In this document: piece after piece, positions 41,107 to 49,456 of the stretch
How the letters are laid out: each line of letters opens with the position of its first letter
How positions within the stretch are numbered: position 1 is the stretch's first letter
Assembly (NCBI GenBank): GCA_019120455.1
Contig: DWVB01000096.1
Span: 1 to 49,497 of the forward strand
DNA length: 49,497 bases
Reading direction: 5' to 3'
Origin: Candidatus Avelusimicrobium excrementipullorum
GTDB lineage: Bacteria > Elusimicrobiota > Elusimicrobia > Elusimicrobiales > Elusimicrobiaceae
The notes under the pieces: model-generated
Databases searched by the model: none
Seen by the model: the letters and a program-made list of their open reading frames with translations, nothing else
Told to the model about the DNA's origin: nothing
Program-made: the position numbers and the translations under genes

Positions 41107-42404
41107 AAAAACTTTTTTGGCTGTGTCTGGCGCTGTGCCTGGCCCTGCCTGCGGCGGCGCAACGCGAATACGGGCTGCGGTTTTCCAGTTTGATTAACGA
41201 CGAACTGACGCTGGAAAACGCAATCCGGCTGGGGCTGGAAAACAACAGCGATTTTTTGGCCGCCCAGCAGGAAATTATTATTGCGGAACAAAAAGTAAAA
41301 GAAGCCAAATTTCTGTTCCTGCCGCAGTTTTCCCTGCAAGGCACGGCCACCTGGTACGACCTGGACTACCCCATGGTGCTGCCCGATTCGGTGGCCAACC
41401 GGTTTATTCCCAACAATGACCTGTTGTCCGATGACATGAAACACCAGTTTTTCGGCGCGGGGATAACCGCCACACAATACCTTTATGCCGGCGGCCGCTT
41501 CCGAAACACCCTTAAAATGGCCGAAGCGAATTTAAAACAGGTGCAAAGCAAATACGAAGCCGTCAAAAACGCCACCGTGCTGAACATCAAAAAGTCTTTT
41601 TTCCGTCTGCTTTATGCCCAGCATAATGTAGAGCTGGCCGAAAAAGTGCAGCAAAAAGCCGGCCGTTATTCCCGCAGTCTGCATACGGGAGCCTGGAACA
41701 AAGTCAAGACCCAATATCTGCTCTCGCGCCTTACTTCGTTAAAAAGCGAAGCGGACAACGAGCTGCAAAAAGCGCAGCTGGCCATGCTGGTCAGCCTCAA
41801 CAAAGAACTTAACTCGCAAATCAAAGTCCGCGGAGATTTTAAACCCGTGGAAGTGGAGCTGGATCTGCCCCGCCTGAATTTATGGGCCATGGAATTCCGC
41901 CCCGAGCTTAAAGCCGCCATTTACGCCCTGGAGCTGGACAACCTGGCCATTGATTTGGCCCTGTCGCGCCGGTATCCCGATTTGATTTTAACGGGCAGTT
42001 ATGAAAGGCTGGGCTTTGACAATTTAGACGACGAAAACAAACAGATTTCGCTGGCCGTGCGTCTGCCGCTGCCTTACAACCTCTCTACCCAAAACGCCCA
42101 GCGCAAAGCCGAACAAAAACAAAGCACGCTGCGCCGCGCCGCCATAGAGGACTCTATCCGCGTGCAGGTGGCCGAAAATTACGCCGATCTGGTTTTTTGG
42201 CAGGCCGAAGCCATCAGCCGCCAGCAAACCTGGCGGGACGTGCAGAAACTGCTGTCACAGGCCGAACGCGCCGCCGCGCCGGACCTGACCGCTCTGGAAG
42301 CGCTGGACGCGTATTACCAAACCGGCCGCAGCTATTACGAAGCCATCCGCCAAAACCTGACGGCCAAAGCCGGTCTGGAATGGGCCATCGGCCAGGATTT
42401 ATAA
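41103..42404 (+). CDS. TolC-family outer-membrane protein
   Basis: A 433-aa protein with a signal peptide (LCLALCLALPAAAQ). It has the repeated helical hairpins of TolC: LTLENAIRLGLENNSDFLAAQQEI and, in the second half, LWAMEFRPELKAAIYALELDNLAIDLA, with long coiled-coil stretches such as FFRLLYAQHNVELAEKVQQK. TolC trimers form outer-membrane exit ducts for efflux pumps or type I secretion. No inner-membrane pump or adaptor gene is in the operon, so the partner must be elsewhere or the HAMP protein may play that part. ATGA overlap with the upstream gene. Confidence 0.9.
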   Translation: MKKLFWLCLALCLALPAAAQREYGLRFSSLINDELTLENAIRLGLENNSDFLAAQQEIIIAEQKVKEAKFLFLPQFSLQGTATWYDLDYPMVLPDSVANRFIPNNDLLSDDMKHQFFGAGITATQYLYAGGRFRNTLKMAEANLKQVQSKYEAVKNATVLNIKKSFFRLLYAQHNVELAEKVQQKAGRYSRSLHTGAWNKVKTQYLLSRLTSLKSEADNELQKAQLAMLVSLNKELNSQIKVRGDFKPVEVELDLPRLNLWAMEFRPELKAAIYALELDNLAIDLALSRRYPDLILTGSYERLGFDNLDDENKQISLAVRLPLPYNLSTQNAQRKAEQKQSTLRRAAIEDSIRVQVAENYADLVFWQAEAISRQQTWRDVQKLLSQAERAAAPDLTALEALDAYYQTGRSYYEAIRQNLTAKAGLEWAIGQDL

Positions 42405-42414
42405 CGGAGTCCGT

Positions 42415-43371
42415 ATGAAAAAAATCCACGCGCTTGCCCTGTTTATGCTGGCGGCGGCTTTTGCCTTGCCGGCTTACGCGCTGCCCCGCGTAACGCAGGA
42501 CGCCATTTTGCGCGATTTTCTGTGGGAAGAATTTATCAGCCTGCCTGCGCAGGAGAGGCCCAAAGTGGGCCTGGCGCTTTCCGCCGGAGGCGTGCGCGGT
42601 TTTGCCCATGTGGGCGTACTGGAAGTGTTGCACAATGCCGGCGTGCCCATAGACGCCATGGCGGGCACCTCTATGGGAGCGGTAGTAGGTTCTTTGTATG
42701 CAGCCGGTTTGCCCACGGATAAATTATGGGAAATCAGCCAGCATATTCAAATGGACACCATCACGCCGGATTTCAACCTGATGGGCCTGCTTAAATTGCT
42801 GTTTTTGCAAAAACTTCCCTCTTCGCGCAATTTGCAAGACTTTTTTAATCAACAAATCGGCCATATGCGTTTTGAAGATATGGTCATCCCTTTTGCCACG
42901 GCCGCCATGGACGTAAAAACCGGCGAACAGGTGGTGTTTGATTCCGGTCCGGTGGACATTGCCGTACGCGCCAGCATGAACCTGCCCGGGGTGTTTGACC
43001 CCGTGCCGTACCGCCACCGCTATTTGGTGGACGGAGCGGTGGTCAACTATCTGCCGGTAGACCTGGTTAAACAAAAAGGAGCCGATTATATTATTGCTTC
43101 CGTTACACCGCCGGATTTTTTCTCGCAGGCTCCGCAAACCGTAGCCGCCTATTTATTGCGTATAGGAGATGTGCGCGGGGCCGCCATGATAGAAGAGTCG
43201 GCCCAACGGGCGAACTTTGTTATTCAAAACCGCGTATTGGATATCGGCACCCTGGAGCTGGACAAACTGCACGAAGCCGGAGAGGTGGGTATCCGCTCAG
43301 CTAATGACGAACTGGAGGCGCTGCAGGAAGACCTTATCCTGTTTGCGATAGACGATGTGGTGCAAAAATAA
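42415..43371 (+). CDS. Exported patatin-like phospholipase
   Basis: A 318-aa protein with a signal peptide (LALFMLAAAFALPAYA). The patatin fold is clear: oxyanion loop LSAGGVRGFAHVGVLEVL, nucleophile S86 in GTSMGAVVGSLYA, and catalytic D206 in YLVDGAVVNYLP. Patatin-like enzymes cleave acyl chains from phospholipids with a Ser-Asp dyad. RssA is the closest small type, but RssA lacks a signal peptide, so the periplasmic location is notable. Its place beside a TolC and a barrel protein suggests envelope lipid turnover. ACGGAG precedes the start. It overlaps the TPR gene by 17 bp. Confidence 0.9.
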   Translation: MKKIHALALFMLAAAFALPAYALPRVTQDAILRDFLWEEFISLPAQERPKVGLALSAGGVRGFAHVGVLEVLHNAGVPIDAMAGTSMGAVVGSLYAAGLPTDKLWEISQHIQMDTITPDFNLMGLLKLLFLQKLPSSRNLQDFFNQQIGHMRFEDMVIPFATAAMDVKTGEQVVFDSGPVDIAVRASMNLPGVFDPVPYRHRYLVDGAVVNYLPVDLVKQKGADYIIASVTPPDFFSQAPQTVAAYLLRIGDVRGAAMIEESAQRANFVIQNRVLDIGTLELDKLHEAGEVGIRSANDELEALQEDLILFAIDDVVQK

Positions 43372-44320
43372 ATTTTTCATTCCCGCCTTCCTGTTATGTT
43401 TCTGCGCCGTACAGGCGCAGGCGGGGCTGTTCGGCATCAGTTTTAAAGACCGGCAGGAATTTGTAGACGCACGCGAAACCTATAACCGCGGCGATTACCG
43501 CCAGGCCGTCATAGAATTGAGCAATTATATTTACAAAACCAAAAATATCAAACGCCGCGAAGCCCGCGCTTACCGCCTGCTCGGTTTATCCTATGAACAT
43601 CTGAACCAGCCGGAAAAAGCCCTGGAAGTGTATTTGGAGGCTTTGGAATTTCACGATGAAGACGTGCCCCTGCTGCTGGCGGCGGCCGCCTTATACCAGC
43701 ACACTAATCTGATTGACCGCTCCATAGAACTCTATGACCGCGCCCTGGCGCTGGAGCCGAACAATTTGGAGGCCCTTTCCGGCCAGGCGGAAAATTACAT
43801 AGAAATGGGGTTTTATTCCAAAGCGCGCCAATATTATGACGAATTTTTCCGCTTAAACCCGCAGGCCCCGTCCATCAACCGCGCGCGCTATGCATACACG
43901 TTTTTAAAACAGCGCAACTATGCCGATGCATTTATCAATATTACCATGGCAAAGACCGAAGATCCGGAAGATCCGTCCTACTGGCTGCTCAGCGCGCGCG
44001 CCTATAAAGGCTTAAACCGCATTGACGACGCCCTGGCGGATTTGGACGTGGCCCTGCAGCTGGCGCCGGAACGGGAAGATTTAAAACCGCTGCGCGCTAT
44101 GTGGCTGTACCAGGCAGGGAATTATGAGCAATCACTGGCGGACACACAGGCCTTGCTGGCACAAAATCCCGACAATGAACTGGCTCTGTTTATGTTGTAT
44201 ATGAACCTGCAGAAAACGGGACAAACCAAACAGGCGCGGGAACAACTGAAAAAAATACAGGAACTGGACCAAGACTCTTTCGCCCGCCGCGTAGCCGACA
44301 AACTGCTAAACGGAAAATAA
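43355..44320 (+). CDS. Exported TPR-repeat protein
   Basis: A 321-aa protein with a signal peptide (FIPAFLLCFCAVQAQAG). The mature part is a run of TPR units, including YNRGDYRQAVIELSNYIY, AYRLLGLSYEHLNQPEKALE, DRSIELYDRALALEPNNLEA and NRIDDALADLDVALQLAPER. TPR arrays are scaffolds for protein contacts; in the periplasm they often serve assembly of outer-membrane complexes. It ends the six-gene operon, overlapping the patatin gene by 17 bp, and is followed by a strong terminator. Confidence 0.9.
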   Translation: MWCKNKFFIPAFLLCFCAVQAQAGLFGISFKDRQEFVDARETYNRGDYRQAVIELSNYIYKTKNIKRREARAYRLLGLSYEHLNQPEKALEVYLEALEFHDEDVPLLLAAAALYQHTNLIDRSIELYDRALALEPNNLEALSGQAENYIEMGFYSKARQYYDEFFRLNPQAPSINRARYAYTFLKQRNYADAFINITMAKTEDPEDPSYWLLSARAYKGLNRIDDALADLDVALQLAPEREDLKPLRAMWLYQAGNYEQSLADTQALLAQNPDNELALFMLYMNLQKTGQTKQAREQLKKIQELDQDSFARRVADKLLNGK

Positions 44321-44335
44321 ACAATTCATAAATAT

Positions 44336-44365
44336 AAAAAGGCGGCCTTTTGGGCCGCCTTTTTC
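44336..44365. terminator. Bidirectional terminator between convergent operons
   Basis: AAAAAGGCGGCC and a matching GCCGCCTTTTT flank a short loop; T-runs exist on both strands. Confidence 0.9.
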
Positions 44366-44373
44366 ATAGTCTG

Positions 44374-46020
44374 TTACGGCAGAGGCACAAACGGCGCGCG
44401 GTCCGGTTTGCGCTGCGTAGGCAAAATTTCTATCTCGTCCACCAGCACGGACGGGGCCACCACCGCAAAAGGAAGCATGGTGGAACTGTCCGTAAATACG
44501 GATACTTCTTCGTCTGCGCCCGCCGCCAACACATCCCGCAGGCTGCGCGTGGTTATGCCTTCCAAACGCAGGCCGTAGACGGGTTCTTTGCGTCCGTCAG
44601 CCGTATAAATGCGCCAGGCAAAACTCCCCTCCCCTTTACCGCCGTTAATGACGGGAAAACGCGGAAAAATATATCCGTATTCCAGCCCCAGCTCCCGGCA
44701 GCGGTCCAGCAGTTTTTGTTCCAGTTCTTCCTGCGTCAGGGACGTTTTCGGCACAAAAAACACATGGGTCAGCGCCGCGCGCGGGTATATCCAGCCGCTC
44801 ATGCGCGCGTGGCCGTTGCTTTGCTTCTGCCCCTCAATCAGACTGCGCACGGTGGGCAGGGCCAGCAGTTTGCCGCTTTGCACCAGTTGCAGCTCCTGCG
44901 CCGGCACGCCTTCATCGTCCAGCGGCGTAAACGCCGGCAAAGACCGGCCTTTATACTCCCGCAGCTGCGGCCGGTCATACACGTCCAGCAAATGGCTGAT
45001 GACGCGCATGCCCAGTTTGTCCTTAAACTGGCCGGCGGTGCCGTCCGTTTCCGCCTGGGCCGACAGCAAAGGCTTGGAATTATTGGCATTGCGTATAAAC
45101 AGCTGGTTGAAAAATCCGCCGGCGGCTTTGGGCTCCAGCAAAACGGGCCCCAAATAGGGCTCTGCTTTTTTGGCCTGATATATATCCTGCAGACGGGTCA
45201 AAAATTCTTCCGTTTCCGCACGCAGTTCTGCCGCGTCCGGCGTTTGGCCGCATTCCAGCGGAATATTATCCGTCAGGCTTTCCTGATAGCCGTCTTTATT
45301 GCGCAAGGAAGAAGAAAGTATCAGCGCGCAGGAAGGCTGGCTGTATTGATAAAAATCCCCCTCGCTGTCCAGAAAATAAATGTCCTGCTGCGCCAGGCGC
45401 AAAGAAGCACCGAAATTTTCCAAATAGGGCAGCCGTTTTCCCAGAGCCGAAAGTTCATTGACCAGCTGCTGGTATTGCTCCGCGTCCGCCTTTGGAAAAG
45501 GCATAATCTCCTCTACATAAGAAGCCTTGGGGGATTTTGAAAAATCCGGCAAATCGTCCGTTAGATTTTTCTGGCGTTTATAGGCCATTTTCTTTTCGTA
45601 GGAATCCCCCGCCGCCACATAGGCGCTGTCGGTCAGCCGCCACAGCATGCGGCGCAGCCCTTCATAACTGGCGGGGACGGACGAAGCCGACGCCGGACGG
45701 TAATAATACGCATTGTTTACAAAACCGGAGCTGTTGTTTTTGGCGTCTCCGGCATATGTATATACCGCCGCTTCCAGCAAGGTTTGGGGTTCCTCCCGCA
45801 CGGCATACGGCGCGCCGAACTGCGCCGAGAAATTTTGCGATGAGGAAGCAATCACTTTATAGGCCGTAAAATACGGCTTGGGGCTGCCCTTGACGCGCAA
45901 CTGCTTTTGGGTACGGCGCATTTCGTCATTCATCGCGCGGAAATACATATTATCCGGCAGCTGTGCCGCCCCCAGCGGCCAGGCCAGACAAATCAACAAA
46001 AGAAAGAAATATTTTTTCAT
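44374..46020 (-). CDS. Exported TldD/PmbA-family protein without metal motif
   Basis: A 548-aa protein with a signal peptide (FFLLLICLAWPLGAAQ). The C-terminal two thirds follow the TldD/PmbA fold: DGYQESLTDNIPLE, TAGQFKDKLGMRVIS, LREYKGRSLPAFTPLDDEGVPAQ and a late NGGKGEGSFAWRI stretch. At the place where TldD has HExxxH, this protein reads VLLEPKAAGGFFNQLF, so it cannot bind the zinc in the same way. It therefore resembles the inactive TldE/PmbA partner of the heterodimer. The start codon overlaps the stop of the next-upstream gene (TAATG), so the two are made together. The family is clear; the export is unusual. Confidence 0.82.
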   Translation of the reverse strand: MKKYFFLLLICLAWPLGAAQLPDNMYFRAMNDEMRRTQKQLRVKGSPKPYFTAYKVIASSSQNFSAQFGAPYAVREEPQTLLEAAVYTYAGDAKNNSSGFVNNAYYYRPASASSVPASYEGLRRMLWRLTDSAYVAAGDSYEKKMAYKRQKNLTDDLPDFSKSPKASYVEEIMPFPKADAEQYQQLVNELSALGKRLPYLENFGASLRLAQQDIYFLDSEGDFYQYSQPSCALILSSSLRNKDGYQESLTDNIPLECGQTPDAAELRAETEEFLTRLQDIYQAKKAEPYLGPVLLEPKAAGGFFNQLFIRNANNSKPLLSAQAETDGTAGQFKDKLGMRVISHLLDVYDRPQLREYKGRSLPAFTPLDDEGVPAQELQLVQSGKLLALPTVRSLIEGQKQSNGHARMSGWIYPRAALTHVFFVPKTSLTQEELEQKLLDRCRELGLEYGYIFPRFPVINGGKGEGSFAWRIYTADGRKEPVYGLRLEGITTRSLRDVLAAGADEEVSVFTDSSTMLPFAVVAPSVLVDEIEILPTQRKPDRAPFVPLP

Positions 46021-47717
46021 TATTTTCCCTCCTCTTCCGCGTCCGGCGCGGGCAGTACGGGCGGTTTAAAATCACTTTTTTGGGTTTTTTCCATTTCCAG
46101 ATTTTCAAACAGCAGGCTCGGCGCAATATTGCTTTGCGGCACCCAGCCCGACTCGGCTCCGCAGGAGCCGTTAAACAAGGTGTCGTCGTCCCCTGCCGCC
46201 AAAATTTTGTTAAAGCTCACCAGCGGCGTGCCGACTACGTCCAGTCCGCGCACCACCTCTTTATGTCCGTCCGGGTACACGCGCAACACCCGCTTGGCCT
46301 CCAGCTTAAAGCTCTGCGGCAGGCCGGTGCCCGTCAGCGTAAAACCGCCGCCCAGATCCTCTACGATAAACCCATACGGCTTGCCCTGGCGTTTGATTTC
46401 TTCCACCAGCATTTCTTCCAGTTTTTCATAGGGCACGGTTTGCGAGGCCGTGGCGCGGATAACACTCATGCGCGCTTCGGCGCGGCGGCCGGTTTGTTTG
46501 CGGCCGTGACCGTTGGAAACGGGGAACCCCTCTATGGGACTGCTTTGCATAAGGAAATTTTTTAGTACGCCGTTTTCTATCAACGTTACGGGGCGGGCCT
46601 TGACGCCTTCGTCATCGTATTCATAATGCCCGCGCAGGGGCTCTCCTTTAAACTGCGTCTGCGTCGGGTCGGCCGTAATGGTAATTAGCGGCGAAATGAC
46701 CTGCTGGCCCACCTTGCCGGCCAGGGTCTGCCCGTCGCCGGCGTTTTTCAGGCGGTATCCCTCCAGGCGGTGCCCCATGACCTCATGCACAAACACCGCC
46801 GCGGCGCGGCCCTTTAAAATGGTAGGGGCATTATACGGGTCCCCCTCCGGCGCATTGGACAGCTCTTCCAGTTCCCGCAGGGATTTGTCCACATCGGCCA
46901 GCAGTTTTTCGCGCGAAGGAAAATCCTGCGGGGAGAGTACGTCATAAATGCCGTCGCGGCTGATTTCTAATCCGTCTTTACTGCGGCCGGAAAACTGATA
47001 CGCCAGCCGGAAAAAAGAATACGGGGTTTTCAGGCGCGTACCGCGGCTGTCTGCAAAATAGCGGTGCCCCTGTTCGGCACTGACGGAAAAGGACGAAGTA
47101 AGCACAAAGTCCTTCCCGCGCGCCAAGCGGGAGGCCTCTTTGAGCATATCTTCATATTGTGTTAAATCTATTTCCTGTAATTTTTCCGTCCGGCAGTATG
47201 TTTCTTTGGGAGGAAATACAAAATCATCGGACTGGTCACGCACGGCCGCCATGGAACGCACATTGGACTGCACGCGGCTGAAATCCCGCTGGGCGTTTTC
47301 CGCCGCCTGCTGCGTGCCCTTCCACCAGGCCGTCAGAAACCCTTTGGGGTCGGACGGATCCGGCACGGGAGCGGACCAGACAGGCAGTTCCCAGTTTTCC
47401 CGTTCGCCGCGCAGGGCGCGGGTATTATCCAGTTTGGTGCTGCCGGCACGCGCCATTACCTCGGCGCTGGACACAGGCGTCACGCGTTTGACAGCCACTC
47501 CGTCATAGGCCACGCCCAGCACTGCGTCCTCTCCTTCTTTATAGGTATAAGAAAGATAATAAATAGGCGGATTTTGCTTTTTTAAGATTTTAAAACTGCG
47601 CGTCAGCTGCTGCTCCATTAATTTTAAAGGCAGCTCTTCTTCTATGGCACAATTCGGCGCCGCGGCAAACCCCAGCACGGGGCAGACCAGCGCCCATAAC
47701 AAAAAATATTTCTTCAT
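46020..47717 (-). CDS. Exported TldD/PmbA-family metalloprotease
   Basis: A 565-aa protein with a signal peptide (LLWALVCPVLGFAAAP). The metal motif HEVMGH (H311, E312, H316) sits in AVFVHEVMGHRLEG; the C-terminal TldD features follow: LRGHYEYDDEGVKARPVTLI, NGHGRKQTGRRAEARMS and LGGGFTLTGTG. Classic TldD works in the cytosol with TldE (PmbA) to trim unfolded peptides, for example microcin B17 and some modified peptides. Here both partners carry signal peptides, so a periplasmic TldD/TldE-like pair is likely. ATG 47717 has GGAGG 7 nt upstream; a GTG two codons earlier is less likely. Confidence 0.87.
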   Translation of the reverse strand: MKKYFLLWALVCPVLGFAAAPNCAIEEELPLKLMEQQLTRSFKILKKQNPPIYYLSYTYKEGEDAVLGVAYDGVAVKRVTPVSSAEVMARAGSTKLDNTRALRGERENWELPVWSAPVPDPSDPKGFLTAWWKGTQQAAENAQRDFSRVQSNVRSMAAVRDQSDDFVFPPKETYCRTEKLQEIDLTQYEDMLKEASRLARGKDFVLTSSFSVSAEQGHRYFADSRGTRLKTPYSFFRLAYQFSGRSKDGLEISRDGIYDVLSPQDFPSREKLLADVDKSLRELEELSNAPEGDPYNAPTILKGRAAAVFVHEVMGHRLEGYRLKNAGDGQTLAGKVGQQVISPLITITADPTQTQFKGEPLRGHYEYDDEGVKARPVTLIENGVLKNFLMQSSPIEGFPVSNGHGRKQTGRRAEARMSVIRATASQTVPYEKLEEMLVEEIKRQGKPYGFIVEDLGGGFTLTGTGLPQSFKLEAKRVLRVYPDGHKEVVRGLDVVGTPLVSFNKILAAGDDDTLFNGSCGAESGWVPQSNIAPSLLFENLEMEKTQKSDFKPPVLPAPDAEEEGK

Positions 47718-47769
47718 ACACACCCTCCGGCGGAATATATATTATTGTAGCACAATGCGGCGGGGCAAT

Positions 47770-47799
47770 TTGTAGGGCCACAAATAAATTTGATATGAT
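47770..47799 (+). promoter_or_regulatory. Predicted tRNA-Thr promoter
   Basis: TTGTAG (47770-47775) and TATGAT (47794-47799) are 18 bp apart, ending 17 bp before the tRNA. Confidence 0.5.
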
Positions 47800-47816
47800 A
47801 AATGCAGGTAAATTAC

Positions 47817-47889
47817 GCCGAGATAGCTCAACTGGCAGAGCAACGGTTTTGTAAACCGTAGGTTGTGGGTTCGACTCCCATTCTCGGCT
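47817..47889 (+). tRNA. tRNA-Thr (anticodon UGU)
   Basis: A 73-nt cloverleaf. Acceptor GCCGAGA pairs with TCTCGGC; the D-arm contains AGCTCAACTGGCAGAGC; the anticodon stem ACGGT/ACCGT encloses TTTGTAA with anticodon TGT at 47850-47852, reading ACA and other ACN codons. The T-arm has GGTTCGACTCC. The discriminator is T889 in the same block (47889) and no CCA is encoded. The last 17 bases recur 180 bp downstream. Confidence 0.95.
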
Positions 47890-48086
47890 GTAATTTGTCC
47901 GCGCAGGCGGGCACGAGAAAGCGGGCAAACTGCTTTGCCCGCGTTGGGAGGCGAAGGCCGCAGTGATGTTTTTGTTTGAGGCCAAAGGCCGAAAGGCAAA
48001 AACCGCGAAGCCCGGCCCGAAGGAAAATCCCGTCAGGGATTTTACCGCAGGGGACTCCCATTCTCGGCTGTAATTTGTCCGCGCAG
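47873..48086 (+). repeat. Direct repeat of the tRNA-Thr tail enclosing three hairpins
   Basis: A 34-bp perfect direct repeat lies at 47873-47906 and 48053-48086, exactly 180 bp apart. It begins inside the T-loop of tRNA-Thr, covers its 3' end, and runs on into TAATTTGTCCGCGCAG. Similarity continues in weaker form for about 25 bp after each copy. The 146 bp between them hold three inverted repeats: 47921-47942 (9-bp stem, loop CTGC), 47968-48003 (7-bp outer stem with an inner GGCC/GGCC) and 48024-48043 (8-bp stem, loop GTCA). No gene is evident. This could be a small non-autonomous element using the tRNA 3' end as target, or a divergent tandem duplication. Confidence 0.75.
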
Positions 48087-48160
48087 ACGGACAAAACAAA
48101 GACGGGCACTGCTTTATCTCTTTTCGGCAGCCGTTTTCCACTTTTATTACCGGAGCGTCT

Positions 48161-49102
48161 ATGGAACCAGTTACCACCACCGTATCAGTTGCGATGTGGG
48201 TCGCCTTTTGGATTGTTGTATTAACCGCCCTATTTGTTGACCTGGCCGTGCTGAATAAGCACAAAGGCCATGTATCCATCAAAGAAGCCGCGCTGATGGT
48301 GACGGCATGGGTGTCTTTGGCCGCGCTGTTCGGCGGGGCCATTTGGCTTTTTGAAGGGCCGCGCCATGCGCTGGAGTTTTACACGGGATATATCCTGGAA
48401 TATTCCCTGTCTATAGACAACATGTTTGTTTTTATCATGATTTTCGGCTATTTCGCCGTACCGCACGATTTGCAGCCCAAAGTGCTGCTGTGGGGCATTT
48501 TGGGCGCGGTGGTCATGCGCTTTATCTTCATTTTCGTGGGCGTACAGCTGATTTCGGCCTTCTCCTGGATGATTTATGTATTCGGCGCGCTGCTGATTTT
48601 TACTGCCGCCAAAATGCTTTTGCAAAAAGAAGACGAAAAAATGGACCCAGGCAACTCGTTTATCTTAAAAGTTTTTAGGAAAATCATGCCCATCAAAACG
48701 GATTACCACGGCAACAACTTCTTTGTCAAAGAAAACGCCAAATGGTTCGCCACCCCGCTGTTTGCCGCGCTGCTGGTGATTGAAATGTCGGACGTGATTT
48801 TTGCCATAGACTCCATTCCCGCCGTGCTGGGCATTACGCGGGATACGTTTTTGGTATATTCCTCCAACATTTTTGCCATTATCGGGCTGCGCTCGCTGTA
48901 TTTCCTGCTTTCGGGCATGGCGGGGCGTTTTCCGTACCTCAAATACGGCATTTCCGTCATTTTATTCTTTGTGGGCGTAAAAATGCTGATTTCGCACCAT
49001 GTCAAAGTACCGGTGCCGCTGTCTTTGGGCGTCATCGTGTGCATTTTGGCCCTGTCCATCTTTGCCAGCAAGATTTTCCCGCCCAAAGAACAAGCCCATT
49101 AA
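48161..49102 (+). CDS. TerC/Alx-family membrane protein
   Basis: A 313-aa polytopic protein with about eight or nine helices. Family features include WIVVLTALFVDLAVLNKH, YTGYILEYSLSIDNMFVFI, with conserved Asp in SIDN, and the second repeat ALLVIEMSDVIFAIDSIPA. A charged cytosolic loop (QKEDEKMDPGNS) separates the halves. TerC/Alx proteins export manganese or support metalation of secreted proteins and respond to alkaline or tellurite stress. Many are preceded by a manganese riboswitch, but the leader here is only about 70 bp and shows no such fold. GGAG precedes ATG 48161. Confidence 0.92.
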   Translation: MEPVTTTVSVAMWVAFWIVVLTALFVDLAVLNKHKGHVSIKEAALMVTAWVSLAALFGGAIWLFEGPRHALEFYTGYILEYSLSIDNMFVFIMIFGYFAVPHDLQPKVLLWGILGAVVMRFIFIFVGVQLISAFSWMIYVFGALLIFTAAKMLLQKEDEKMDPGNSFILKVFRKIMPIKTDYHGNNFFVKENAKWFATPLFAALLVIEMSDVIFAIDSIPAVLGITRDTFLVYSSNIFAIIGLRSLYFLLSGMAGRFPYLKYGISVILFFVGVKMLISHHVKVPVPLSLGVIVCILALSIFASKIFPPKEQAH

Positions 49103-49131
49103 TGGACAAAAGCGGCAATATTTACTAGAAT
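49103..49131 (+). promoter_or_regulatory. Predicted rpmB promoter
   Basis: TGGACA (49103-49108) and TAGAAT (49126-49131) are 17 bp apart, directly after the TerC stop. Confidence 0.6.
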
Positions 49132-49169
49132 ATAAAGACCGAATTTAACTCAATACAAGGAAGGAATTT

Positions 49170-49364
49170 ATGGCGTATAAATGTGCAATTTGTGGCAAAG
49201 GCCCCGTGTCCGGCGGTTCTTACAGCCACTCCAACCTCAGAACCAAACGCACCTTCAACCCCAACCTGCAAAAACAGAAAGTGGTCCTGGAAGGCAAAAC
49301 GCAGACGGCCTACGTGTGCACCAACTGCATTAAAAGCGGACTGGCCAAAAGACCGACCAAATAA
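49170..49364 (+). CDS. rpmB: 50S ribosomal protein L28, zinc-binding form
   Basis: A 64-aa ribosomal protein. CAIC near the N-terminus and CTNC near the C-terminus make the four-cysteine (C+) zinc-ribbon form; in many bacteria a zinc-free paralogue replaces it under zinc starvation. The central HSNLRTKRTFNPNLQK is the family signature. AAGGAAGGA precedes ATG 49170. A small inverted repeat (49351-49371) overlaps the stop and is followed by seven T after a gap; a stronger terminator lies further down. No zinc-free copy is in this window. Confidence 0.95.
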   Translation: MAYKCAICGKGPVSGGSYSHSNLRTKRTFNPNLQKQKVVLEGKTQTAYVCTNCIKSGLAKRPTK

Positions 49365-49397
49365 CTCGGTCCGGCGTTTTTTTGTTTTCTGACAATC

Positions 49398-49429
49398 AGC
49401 CCGCGCTGCAGCGTTGCGCGGGCTTTTTT
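49398..49429 (+). terminator. Terminator after rpmB
   Basis: AGCCCGCGC pairs with GCGCGGGCT around a 9-nt loop, followed by T residues. Confidence 0.85.
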
Positions 49430-49456
49430 ATTGAAATTTCCCCGAAGGAGCGGCTT

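Noticed and set aside
44350-45540. A 396-codon open frame on the plus strand
   Set aside because: Antisense to the TldD/PmbA partner gene, low-complexity Arg/Gln/Phe composition, and it spans the terminator.
48087-48160. Manganese (yybP-ykoY) riboswitch upstream of the TerC gene
   Set aside because: Only about 70 bp are available and the paired elements are not seen.
47590-48342. A 250-codon minus-strand frame across tRNA-Thr and its repeat
   Set aside because: It crosses a tRNA gene and the start of two real genes; the protein-level repeat only mirrors the DNA repeat.
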